DNA from: UBA7803 sp041686955
GTDB lineage: Bacteria; Pseudomonadota; Gammaproteobacteria; Pseudomonadales; Azotimanducaceae
Assembly (NCBI GenBank): GCA_041686955.1
Contig: JAWLCV010000129.1
Location: forward strand, 1-7,010
Direction: 5' to 3'
DNA: 7,010 nt
The notes under the pieces are model-generated. The model did not search any database. It was not told the DNA's origin and saw nothing but the letters and a program-made list of their open reading frames with translations. A program made the position numbers and the translations under genes. Shown here piece after piece: positions 1 to 6,351 of this stretch (the stretch's first letter is position 1; the number at the start of each line of letters is the position of its first letter).

Positions 1-590
1 TCCCGGAGCCGCTGCGCCGCGTTCACGTGATTGGAAACAGCTCGGCGGGAAAGAGCTCGCTGGCGAAACGCCTCGCGGGGATGCTGGGGGTTCCGTTCGT
101 GGAGCTGGATGCTCTCAACTGGGAGCCGAACTGGGTGGGGCTGAACGCCACCGATCCCGATGAGCTCGAGCGGCGCTTGCGCGAGGCCACCGCCGGCGAC
201 GGCTGGGTGGTGGCGGGATCCTACACCGCGTTCTGCCAGCGCTGCTTCTGGGGTCGCGTGCAGCTCGTGCTCTGGCTCGATCTCCCCAGGCCGCTGCTGC
301 TGAGGCGGGCGGTCGTCCGGTCGTGGCGCCGCTGGCGCAGCCGCGAGCTGTTGTGGGGCACCAACTACGAGTCCTTCTGGCGGCAATTCTTTCTGTGGCG
401 CAAAAGCGAGTCGCTGATCTGGTGGATCTGGACGCAGCACGAGAGGAAGCGGCGGGACATGCTGCGGATGATGGCGGATCCGCGCTGGGAACACATCCGC
501 TTCGTTCGCCTGGTATCGGCCGGGGAAGTGGACGAGTTCGTGAGGCTGATGGAGAGCAGAAGCTTTAACCGGGGCGGGGAGGGTCCATGA
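1..590 (+). CDS. P-loop nucleotide kinase-like protein (adenylate kinase/topology-modulation-protein type), 5' partial
   Basis: This is a small P-loop NTPase, probably a soluble cytoplasmic ATP-dependent kinase of the adenylate-kinase-like (FlaR/topology modulation protein) group. Its substrate is unknown. A Walker A motif GNSSAGKS lies at nt 33..56, directly after a hydrophobic beta strand (VHVI). An acidic segment VELDALNW follows, then a second strand and loop (GWVVAGSY, then LVLWLDLP). A long Arg/Trp-rich region (RSWRRWRSRELLWG and the stretch after it) resembles the basic LID that binds phosphates in such kinases. The first in-frame start codon is the GTG at 27, but the frame is open to the left edge and reads PEPLRRVHVIGN. 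The true start is therefore probably a few codons outside the window, since a protein starting at 27 would lack most of the first beta strand. The 3' end overlaps the convergent phosphotransferase gene by 26 bp. The P-loop call is firm; the biochemical role is not. Confidence 0.75.
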   Translation, partial: PEPLRRVHVIGNSSAGKSSLAKRLAGMLGVPFVELDALNWEPNWVGLNATDPDELERRLREATAGDGWVVAGSYTAFCQRCFWGRVQLVLWLDLPRPLLLRRAVVRSWRRWRSRELLWGTNYESFWRQFFLWRKSESLIWWIWTQHERKRRDMLRMMADPRWEHIRFVRLVSAGEVDEFVRLMESRSFNRGGEGP

Positions 591-1479
591 GTGTCGGGAT
601 GCCCATGAGCACAGCGCCAGCCTCCCGGATGCTGGCCAGCGCCTCCGCGCGCATGTGTGCTTCCCGGGCCGGCGGGAGGCCCCACTTGCCCATGAAGCGT
701 TGGGCGGCGGCCGCCACGTACACCTGCCACAGCGCCAGACGCCGGTCGTCCGGGGCCCGGTGTTTCGCGTAGGCCCGCGTGAACGTTTCCATGCCCGCCT
801 CGCCGAACTTGTAACGCAGCTCCAGTCGACAGCAGGCCACGTCCGACAACGGATCGCCGAGGGCGGCGTCCTCCCAGTCCAGGACGGCCGCGACGGCGCC
901 GTTGCGCCAGAGCACGTTCTCCGGCCAGAAATCCCCGTGCAACAGTCTCGGCGGTCCTCTGTACGCCGTGTCGCCCAGCGAGCGGAGATGCGCCCGCAGC
1001 TCCATCCATTCGGGTCCCTCCGGGAGGTAGTCCAACAGTTCGGGCAGCGGATCGGTCCGCGCCGGCAGGGGCGGCAGAGCGTCGGTGGGGAATGCGTGGA
1101 TCTTCGCCAGCAGATCCGCCATGGCCTCGACGTAGTCGTCCGCCGGTCGGGTGGGAACCGTGGCGTTGCCTTCGACGTACGCCATGACGAGAAACGGGTA
1201 GGGCAGCACGCTGCCGCTCGCGTCGAGGAGCAAGGGTTCCGGCACCGGCAGGCCGCCACGATGCAGAGCCTGCAGCAGCCGGTACTCCAGGTCCGCGGAG
1301 TGCCCCGAGTGGGACGCTCCGTGCGCGCGCAAGACGACGCTGGTTCTGCTGCCGTCGGCCGAGCGCAGGTCGAGGCGCTGAACGTCCGCGGAGACGCCGC
1401 CGGCGAGGCGCGTCGCGGCCTCGATCTTCGCGCCCGGAAACAGGCGATGGACGATGCCGGCGTAGGCGTCGCGGCTCAT
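565..1479 (-). CDS. APH-fold phosphotransferase family protein (kinase), 304 aa
   Basis: A putative ATP-dependent small-molecule kinase of the aminoglycoside phosphotransferase/choline kinase fold (APH family), cytoplasmic. The N-lobe has a glycine-containing loop near residues 25-30 (LAGGVSAD). An Arg (R51, in VVLRAHG) stands where many kinases have the ATP-anchoring Lys, and E65 lies in a helix-C-like segment. The C-lobe has the Brenner-type catalytic loop HGDFWPEN (181-188; D183 catalytic, N188) and the metal-binding segment LDWEDAALGDP with D201. Length is normal for the family. The start is an ATG 21 bp downstream of the stop of the upstream kinase gene. No good Shine-Dalgarno lies just ahead of it, so translation may be coupled to that gene. 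It is the second gene of a two-gene operon. The family label often reads 'aminoglycoside phosphotransferase', but the setting beside acyl-CoA and LLM enzymes argues for a metabolic substrate. Fold confidence is high; the substrate is unknown. Confidence 0.85.
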   Translation of the reverse strand: MSRDAYAGIVHRLFPGAKIEAATRLAGGVSADVQRLDLRSADGSRTSVVLRAHGASHSGHSADLEYRLLQALHRGGLPVPEPLLLDASGSVLPYPFLVMAYVEGNATVPTRPADDYVEAMADLLAKIHAFPTDALPPLPARTDPLPELLDYLPEGPEWMELRAHLRSLGDTAYRGPPRLLHGDFWPENVLWRNGAVAAVLDWEDAALGDPLSDVACCRLELRYKFGEAGMETFTRAYAKHRAPDDRRLALWQVYVAAAAQRFMGKWGLPPAREAHMRAEALASIREAGAVLMGIPTLMDPPRPG

Positions 1480-1500
1480 GGAGCTATGGGGCTGCGACCC

Positions 1501-2547
1501 TCACTCCAGCTCTTCCACCAGCGCCCAGGCCCGTTCCGCCCGCATCCGGGCGGCGTCTTTGTACTCCAGCGCCTTCTCCGAGCTGGCGTTGCCGTCGAGC
1601 CCGCGCTTGTACACGCCCTGGATGATCGCCGCCGACCTGAACATGTTGTAGATGAGATAGAAGGGCCAGTTTTCGATCTCGCCGATGCCGGCGTGCCTGC
1701 AGTACTCGGCCACCATCTCGGCCTCTGTGGGAATGCCCAGCGCCTCGAGATCGGCGCCGGCCAGGCCGATGTCGTCGTAGGCCTCGCCGTGATAGTCCTG
1801 GCAGATGTAGCCGAGATCGGCGAGGCCGTCGCCCAGGGTGGAGAGCTCCCAGTCGAGGACGGCGGCGATGCGCGGCTCGGTGGGGTGGATGAGGGCGTTG
1901 CCCAGGCGATAGTCGCCGTGAACGATCACGGTCTTCTTCTGCTCGGGGATGTTGTCCGGCAGCCAGGCCATGAGCTTGTCCATGGCCTCGATCTCCTCGG
2001 TTTTCGAGGCCACATACTGCTTGGTCCAGCGGCTGATCTGGCGCTCGTAGTAGTTGCCCGGGCGGCCGAAGGACTCGAGCCCCACGACCGTCGGGTCCAC
2101 GTTGTGCAGCTCGGCCAGCACCCGGGCCAGGTCTAGGTAAATGGCGCGCCGCTCCGGCGGGGTGAGGGAGGGCAGCCGGGTCTCCACGAAGACGCGGCCG
2201 TCCACCCATTCCATGACGTAGAACTTGGTGCCGATGACGGCCGGGTCCTCGCACAGCACGTGCATCTTCGGCACGGGCACCGCCGTGTGCTCCAGGGCCT
2301 TCATGACCCGGTACTCGCGGTCCACCTGATGCGCCGAGGGCAGGAGCTCGCCCGGCGGCTGCTTGCGCATCACGTAGCGGCGTCCCCCGGCCTCCAGGCG
2401 GAACGTGGGGTTCGACTGCCCCCCCTCGAACTGCTCCACCGTGAGCGGCCCCTCGAAGCCGTCGATGTGCTCGGCCAGATAGCGCGCCAGGGCCGCTTCG
2501 TCGAAGCGGTGTGCGGTGCGCACGGGGGTCAGTTCCACGTTGCTCAT
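1501..2547 (-). CDS. ACAD10/ACAD11 N-terminal-type phosphotransferase (putative hydroxyacyl-CoA kinase), 348 aa
   Basis: A complete APH-fold kinase resembling the N-terminal kinase domain of ACAD10/ACAD11 and the stand-alone bacterial 'phosphotransferase family' proteins. Visible features, in order: the nucleotide-loop motif FEGGQSNPTF (40-49), the family-typical YVMRKQPPGELLPSAHQVDREYRVM block (58-82, with E78 in helix C), FYVMEWVDGRVF (109-120), the catalytic loop HGDYRLGN (210-217; D212, N217), and LDWELSTLGDGLADLG (231-246; metal-binding D232). The open frame extends 40 codons upstream to 2667. I chose the ATG at 2547 because a strong GAGGAG site sits 6 nt before it and the homologous region begins just after it. 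The longer form would also overlap the divergent LLM gene. Members of this kinase type phosphorylate 4-hydroxyacyl-CoA intermediates in mammals, and a related system acts in levulinate catabolism in Pseudomonas. A similar role here is inferred. It is the first gene of the minus-strand operon. Confidence 0.87.
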   Translation of the reverse strand: MSNVELTPVRTAHRFDEAALARYLAEHIDGFEGPLTVEQFEGGQSNPTFRLEAGGRRYVMRKQPPGELLPSAHQVDREYRVMKALEHTAVPVPKMHVLCEDPAVIGTKFYVMEWVDGRVFVETRLPSLTPPERRAIYLDLARVLAELHNVDPTVVGLESFGRPGNYYERQISRWTKQYVASKTEEIEAMDKLMAWLPDNIPEQKKTVIVHGDYRLGNALIHPTEPRIAAVLDWELSTLGDGLADLGYICQDYHGEAYDDIGLAGADLEALGIPTEAEMVAEYCRHAGIGEIENWPFYLIYNMFRSAAIIQGVYKRGLDGNASSEKALEYKDAARMRAERAWALVEELE

Positions 2548-2638
2548 CAGCCTCTCCTCGGTGAGCGGCAAGGATACGTCTTGATTCGGCGAGCCGCAAA
2601 ATGCAAAGCTTCCGGGTTCATCTTTCGGGGAGATCCGC
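2548..2638. promoter_or_regulatory. Divergent intergenic region between the kinase operon and the LLM/crotonase operon
   Basis: This 91 bp gap separates two head-to-head operons and must carry the start signals for both, unless either is read from further away. On minus, TTGCGG (2599..2594) and TATCCT (2576..2571) are spaced by 17 bp and form a weak sigma70-like pair (3/6 and 4/6 matches). On plus, TTGATT at 2581..2586 is a possible -35, but I see no convincing -10 at the right distance. The plus-strand Shine-Dalgarno GGGGAG is at 2627..2632. No long inverted repeat stands out as an operator. The role as a shared control region rests on gene orientation; the individual promoter boxes are low confidence. 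Confidence 0.5.
2551..2559 (-). promoter_or_regulatory. Ribosome binding site deciding the start at 2547
   Basis: On the minus strand this reads GAGGAGAGG. The GAGGAG core lies 6 nt upstream of the ATG at 2547..2545. It is the best Shine-Dalgarno match near this gene and supports the 348-residue start over the longer open frame beginning at 2667. Confidence 0.8.
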
Positions 2639-3640
2639 ATGGCCACAGAGAAACGCATCGCCGTCACCCTGCCCGCAGGGCCGAAGCTCGAGCAGACCGT
2701 CGAGCGTATCCGCTGGGCCGAGGATCACGGCATCCCCGACGGCTGGTTCGCCGATGCCGGCGCGCCGGATACGCTGACCCAGATCGCGGCCATTGCCCAT
2801 CACACCCGCAACATCCGCATCGGGGTCGCCGTGACCCCGGTTTATACGCGCACCCCGGCTGTGCTGGCTGCCACCGCCAACGTGATCGCCCAGGTGCTTC
2901 CCGGGCGCTTCGTGCTGGGGCTCGGCTCGTCGAGCCAGACCATCATGGGGCAGTGGAACGGCATTCCGCTGGACAAGCCCCTCACCCGGGTGAAGGAGAC
3001 CGCCATCATGGTGCGCTCCATGCTCAAGGGCGAGAAATCGGATTTCGATCTCGAGACCCTGTCGAGCCACGGCTATCGGCAGCCGCCGCTGGAGAACCCT
3101 CCGCCCATCTATCTGGCCGCGCTGCGCCCGAAGATGATCGAGATGGCGGCCGAGGTGGGCGACGGCGTCATCTTCAACCTGTGGCCGAAAGGCGCGCTGG
3201 CGAAGATGATGGAGCACGTGAAGATCGGCGCGGAGCGGGCCGGCAAGAATCCCGCCGACGTGGAGGTGGTCAATCGCGCCATGGTGCTGGTGACCGACGA
3301 CAAGGCCGAAGGGCGGAACCTGTTCCGCATGGCGTTCGCCCCGTATTACGCGACTCCGGTGTACAACGCGTTCCTCGCCTGGGCGGGCTACGGCGACGCG
3401 GCGGCTGCCATCCGGGAGGGCTGGGCGGAGAAAGACCGGGCCAAGACCAGCGGCGCGCTCTCCGACGAGCTCATCGACGAGATCGCCATCATCGGCGACG
3501 AGGACGAGGTGCGCGCGCGCATCCAGGAGGCGGCGGACGGCGGAGTCGATACGCACATCATCGCGCCCATGGCGGCGACGCCGGAAGCGGTTGCCCGCAC
3601 CTTCGACGCATTCCGCGGCGACCGATTCAGTTTCCGCTGA
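2639..3640 (+). CDS. LLM class flavin/F420-dependent oxidoreductase, 333 aa
   Basis: A luciferase-like monooxygenase (bacterial luciferase/N5,N10-methylene-tetrahydromethanopterin reductase superfamily) with a TIM-barrel fold, cytoplasmic, using FMN or coenzyme F420. Family hallmarks are an early strand/helix pair (residues 5-38), TRNIRIGVAVTPVYTRTPAVLA (56-77), the signature PGRFVLGLGSSS (88-99) followed by W106-G108 and PLDKPLTRVKE (110-120), and PIYLAALRPKMIEMAAEVGDGVIFN (156-180), a typical cofactor-side strand. Length is normal. The ATG at 2639 has GGGGAG 6 nt upstream. It is the first gene of the four-gene plus-strand operon, 24 bp before the crotonase gene. The second LLM protein of the operon shares the architecture but differs in sequence throughout, so the two are paralogues and not a recent duplication. 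Annotation pipelines usually call such proteins F420-dependent. The sequence alone does not settle the cofactor or the substrate. Confidence 0.88.
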   Translation: MATEKRIAVTLPAGPKLEQTVERIRWAEDHGIPDGWFADAGAPDTLTQIAAIAHHTRNIRIGVAVTPVYTRTPAVLAATANVIAQVLPGRFVLGLGSSSQTIMGQWNGIPLDKPLTRVKETAIMVRSMLKGEKSDFDLETLSSHGYRQPPLENPPPIYLAALRPKMIEMAAEVGDGVIFNLWPKGALAKMMEHVKIGAERAGKNPADVEVVNRAMVLVTDDKAEGRNLFRMAFAPYYATPVYNAFLAWAGYGDAAAAIREGWAEKDRAKTSGALSDELIDEIAIIGDEDEVRARIQEAADGGVDTHIIAPMAATPEAVARTFDAFRGDRFSFR

Positions 3641-3664
3641 TCTTCCCAACCGGAGAGCCGAGCC

Positions 3665-4501
3665 ATGTCCAGCGACTACCAGAAGATCCTCGTCGACGAT
3701 CCGCGCCCCTTCGTCCGGCGCATCACCCTGAACCGGCCGGAGAAGCGCAACCCGCTCTCCAACGAGCTTCGCGCCGAGCTGTTCGATGCGCTGGAGCGGG
3801 CGGACCGTGATCCGGACGTGCGGGTGACCATCATCCGCGGCGCCGGCGCCTGCTTTTCCGCGGGCTACGATCTGGCCTCCGACGTCTCCAAGGGCCAGCC
3901 GTTCTACACCGCCGGCGGGCTCGGCAACTGGCCGCGTCACGTGGTGGAGGGCTTCTTCCGCATGTGGGACATGGCCAAGCCCATCATCGCCCAGGTGCAC
4001 GGCTACTGTCTGGCCGGCGGCACCGAGCTCGCCACGGCGTGCGATCTGGTCTACGTGGCGGACGACGCGAAGATCGGCTATCCCGTAGTCCGCTCCATCA
4101 GCCCGCCGGACAATCAGTTCTATCCCTGGATCGTCGGTCTGCGCCGGGCCATGGAACTGATGCTGACCGGGGATCACATGTCCGGGGTGGAGGCGGTGGA
4201 GTGCGGCTTCGCCAATCGCCACTACCCGGAGGCCGAGCTCGAGGAGCGGGTGCTGGCCATCGCCGAGCGGGTGGCCAAAACTCCGTCGGACCTGCAGCAG
4301 ATCAACAAGCGTGCCGTGCACCGGCAGATGGACGCCATGGGCATTCGTGCCGGCATCCGCGCCGGCACCGAGATGCAGCAGCTCGCCACCTTCACTCGAA
4401 CTACCCAAGCGCATCTTGCGGAGCTGCGTCAGGGGCTGACGGAGGCGCTGACCAAGCGCGACGCCGAGTTCGGCGACTACCGTACGTCGAAGAAATCCTA
4501 G
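3665..4501 (+). CDS. Enoyl-CoA hydratase/isomerase (crotonase) family protein with atypical active site, 278 aa
   Basis: A crotonase-fold protein expected to bind an acyl-CoA thioester in the cytoplasm. The N-terminal block ITLNRPEKRNPLSNEL (20-35) and the oxyanion-hole segments CFSAGYDL (63-70) and GYCLAGGTELATACDLVY (113-130) are clear. E121 aligns with Glu144 of rat mitochondrial enoyl-CoA hydratase. The position of the second catalytic glutamate (Glu164 of rat, in QPE) is V141 in GYPVV, and the usual IPGAGGTQ loop is replaced by SISPPDNQFYPWIVG (144-158). Simple syn-hydration is therefore doubtful; isomerase, hydrolase, dehydratase or C-C-cleaving activity is possible. The C-terminal helical region, with MELMLTGDHMSGVEAVECGFANR (163-185), is normal. 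The ATG at 3665 has GGAG 9 nt upstream. The stop codon directly abuts the GTG of the histidine phosphatase gene. The family is certain; the reaction is not. Confidence 0.88.
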   Translation: MSSDYQKILVDDPRPFVRRITLNRPEKRNPLSNELRAELFDALERADRDPDVRVTIIRGAGACFSAGYDLASDVSKGQPFYTAGGLGNWPRHVVEGFFRMWDMAKPIIAQVHGYCLAGGTELATACDLVYVADDAKIGYPVVRSISPPDNQFYPWIVGLRRAMELMLTGDHMSGVEAVECGFANRHYPEAELEERVLAIAERVAKTPSDLQQINKRAVHRQMDAMGIRAGIRAGTEMQQLATFTRTTQAHLAELRQGLTEALTKRDAEFGDYRTSKKS

Positions 4502-5188
4502 GTGAGCGCAGGGCTGGTTCTCTATGTGGTGCGCCACGGCCAGACGCAGTGGAACGTGGCCGGGCGCATGCAGGGGCGGCTGGATTCGGCCCTGACGGCG
4601 CGCGGGGAGGCTCAGGCCGATGCCCATGGCCGAACCCTGGCGGCGCTCGGCGGTGTGGACGAGCTCCTGGTCTCGCCGCTCGGCCGCACCCGGGCCACGG
4701 CGGAACTCGTGAATGCCCACGTCGGCGCGCCGGTACGTGTCGAGCCGGCCCTCGTGGAGCGCGACTGCGGGGCCTGGTCGGGGCTCACGGTCGACGAAAT
4801 CGCGGCCCGCTATCCGCAGGACTGGGGGCGCCGGCTGGACGATCCCTATCACCACCGTCCGCCGGAAGGCGAGAACCTGCCGGACATGGAGCTCCGCGCG
4901 GCCGGGCTGCTCGAGGTCTTGCGCCGGGAGCTGCACGTGCCGCGCCGGCTGGCGCTGGTGACCCACGGGGTCATGTCCCGGGTGATCGTCAAATGCCTGA
5001 TGGATCTCGGCCCGGACGAGGCCACCCTGGTACGGCATCCCAACGAGCTCTTCTACCGGCTGGAGTGGCACGACGGCGCTGCGGCCGTGGCCAGCCACTT
5101 CATCGAGGGCGCGGGCCCGCACCGCGGATTGCTTCGCCACCAGGGCGATGGAACAATCCCGGGCTGGCACACGAACGGCAAAGACTGA
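4502..5188 (+). CDS. Histidine phosphatase family protein (phosphoglycerate mutase-like), 228 aa
   Basis: A branch-1 histidine phosphatase, cytoplasmic, that would hydrolyse a phosphomonoester through a phosphohistidine intermediate. All core residues are visible: the RHG motif (R11, H12 as nucleophile) in VVRHGQTQWN, R62 in SPLGRTRATAEL, the catalytic acid E86 in VERDCGAWSGLT, and the second histidine H155 in LVTHGVMSR. Length and order match GpmB/CobC-like phosphatases rather than glycolytic mutases. The GTG start follows the crotonase TAG with no gap and only a weak purine stretch (GAAGAAA) upstream, so translational coupling is likely. The conserved motif begins by residue 9, so a later start is not possible. 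The next gene begins 14 bp after its stop. In an operon facing two kinases, it may remove a phosphate those kinases add or a related one; this is inference. Housekeeping roles such as phosphosugar or cofactor-pathway phosphatase remain open. Confidence 0.88.
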   Translation: MSAGLVLYVVRHGQTQWNVAGRMQGRLDSALTARGEAQADAHGRTLAALGGVDELLVSPLGRTRATAELVNAHVGAPVRVEPALVERDCGAWSGLTVDEIAARYPQDWGRRLDDPYHHRPPEGENLPDMELRAAGLLEVLRRELHVPRRLALVTHGVMSRVIVKCLMDLGPDEATLVRHPNELFYRLEWHDGAAAVASHFIEGAGPHRGLLRHQGDGTIPGWHTNGKD

Positions 5189-5202
5189 TCAGGGGGACGA
5201 AC

Positions 5203-6222
5203 ATGAAGGTGGATGGCGGCGTAGGTTGGCAGCTCGACAAGGTGGGCGCAGAGGCCCGGGAGCTGGAGGAGATGGGGTACTCGGGCATCCTCAGCGCAGA
5301 GACGTCTCACGACCCGTTCTTTCCCCTGCTGGTGGCCGCGCAGAACACCGAGCGGGTGGAGCTGATGACCAGCATCGCCGTGGCCTTTGCGCGCACCCCC
5401 ATGATCCTGGCCAACATCGGCCACGACCTGAACGCCGCCTCAAAGGGGCGTTTCATCCTGGGGCTCGGCTCGCAGATCAGGCCCCACATCACCAAGCGTT
5501 TCAGCATGCCCTGGTCGAGCCCGGCGGCGCGGATGCGGGAGTTCATCCTGGCCATGCGCGCCATCTGGGCGACCTGGCACGAAGGCAAACCCCTGGAGTT
5601 CACGGGCAAGTTCTACACCCACACCCTGATGACCCCGTTCTTCACTCCCACGAACACCGAGTACGGCGCACCCAAGGTGTTCCTGGCGGCGGTAGGACCG
5701 AAGATGACGGAAGTGGCCGGGGAGGTGGCGGACGGCGTCATCATTCACGCCTTCAGCACCGAGAAGTACATCCGCGAGACCACCCTGCCGGCCCTGGAGC
5801 GCGGCTTCGCAAAGGCCGGCAAGCGTCGTCAGGATTTCGAGATCAGCTATCCCGTGTTCGTGGTGACCGGCAGCAACGAGGAAGAACTCGCCGAGGCCAA
5901 GGTCAGCACGCGCCGGCAGATCGCCTTCTACGGCTCTACGCCCGCGTATCGGCCGGTGCTGGAGTCCATCGGCGTGGGCGAGCTTCAGGACGAGCTGAAC
6001 AAGATGTCCAAGCAGGGCCGCTGGGAGGAGATGGGCACGCTGATCACGGACGACATCCTCGAGGCGTTCGCCGTGGTGGGCGAGCCCGCCACCATTCCGG
6101 GGCAGATCGAGTCGCGCTACGGGGACATCATCGACCGCACCTCCGCGGCCTATGCCAGCATTCCCCGGGACGACCGGATGAAGATCGTGCGCGAGCTGAC
6201 GGCCTTTGGAGGCCGGAGTTAG
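5203..6222 (+). CDS. LLM class flavin/F420-dependent oxidoreductase (MSMEG_2256/TIGR03617-like), 339 aa
   Basis: The second luciferase-like TIM-barrel oxidoreductase of the operon, probably using FMN or F420. It starts MKVDGGVGWQLDKVGAEARELEEMGYSG, with a helix pattern typical of the MSMEG_2256-type subfamily. RVELMTSIAVAFARTPM (51-67), the signature KGRFILGLGSQIRPHITKRFSMPW (81-104), a variant aromatic loop FYTHTLMTPFFTP (137-149) and PKVFLAAVGPKMTEVAGEVADGVIIHAF (157-184) follow. A C-terminal helical part ending near 339 completes a normal length. The open frame runs on upstream through the phosphatase gene, but only the ATG at 5203 has a strong Shine-Dalgarno (AGGGGG, 6 nt before) and homology begins there. 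It is the last gene of the operon and is followed by a hairpin terminator. Subfamily assignment is from memory of its signature; cofactor and substrate are unproven. Confidence 0.88.
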   Translation: MKVDGGVGWQLDKVGAEARELEEMGYSGILSAETSHDPFFPLLVAAQNTERVELMTSIAVAFARTPMILANIGHDLNAASKGRFILGLGSQIRPHITKRFSMPWSSPAARMREFILAMRAIWATWHEGKPLEFTGKFYTHTLMTPFFTPTNTEYGAPKVFLAAVGPKMTEVAGEVADGVIIHAFSTEKYIRETTLPALERGFAKAGKRRQDFEISYPVFVVTGSNEEELAEAKVSTRRQIAFYGSTPAYRPVLESIGVGELQDELNKMSKQGRWEEMGTLITDDILEAFAVVGEPATIPGQIESRYGDIIDRTSAAYASIPRDDRMKIVRELTAFGGRS

Positions 6223-6237
6223 ATCGAAAAGTTCTAA

Positions 6238-6251
6238 GAAACCCCGGTTTC
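6238..6251. repeat. Short near-perfect palindrome GAAACC-CC-GGTTTC
   Basis: Two 6-nt complementary arms are separated by 2 nt, just after the LLM stop codon and before the main terminator hairpin. It could be a minor hairpin or an operator half-site pair, or it could be chance. There is no independent support for a function. Confidence 0.35.
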
Positions 6252-6264
6252 AGTGCCCAGTCGG

Positions 6265-6296
6265 AAGGGCGGGATGACAAGATTCCGCCCTTTCTC
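6265..6296 (+). terminator. Probable intrinsic terminator of the LLM/crotonase operon
   Basis: A 10-bp stem pairs 6265..6274 (AAGGGCGGGA) with 6283..6292 (TTCCGCCCTT). It has one G-T wobble and an 8-nt loop (TGACAAGA). The right arm runs into a short, imperfect T/C tract (TTTCTC). The stem begins 42 bp after the last stop codon of the operon. The weak U-tract means it may be leaky or act mainly as a 3'-end stabiliser. The stem itself is convincing. Confidence 0.72.
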
Positions 6297-6351
6297 ACAC
6301 CCCGCTTGCATCCGTCAAACATGTCGCGCCCAAAGTGTGCTCCATTTTTTC

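Noticed and set aside
655..2136. A 493-codon plus-strand open frame opposite the two kinases
   Set aside because: It is antisense to two genes with clear HGDxxxxN kinase motifs, and its translation shows no recognisable family.
565..2547. Aminoglycoside resistance genes
   Set aside because: The APH fold is shared by many metabolic kinases. The ACAD10/11-like signature of one and the acyl-CoA/LLM neighbourhood argue against resistance, and there is no sign of a mobile element.
2548..2667. 40-residue N-terminal extension of the ACAD10/11-type kinase from the start at 2667
   Set aside because: It would overlap the divergent LLM start and lacks family similarity. The GAGGAG site before 2547 marks the better start.
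2618..5170. An 850-codon open frame on the minus strand across three plus-strand genes
   Set aside because: It lies antisense to the LLM, crotonase and phosphatase genes, all of which have clear family motifs and Shine-Dalgarno sites. Its translation is low in complexity (rich in His, Arg, Gly, Ala) with no recognisable domain. Long antisense frames are expected in high-GC DNA.
3964..5202. Apparent 413-residue N-terminal extension of the second LLM oxidoreductase
   Set aside because: The extension is an out-of-frame reading of the crotonase and phosphatase genes, is Arg/Gly/Ala-rich and has no domain. The real start at 5203 has a strong AGGGGG site and begins the LLM homology.
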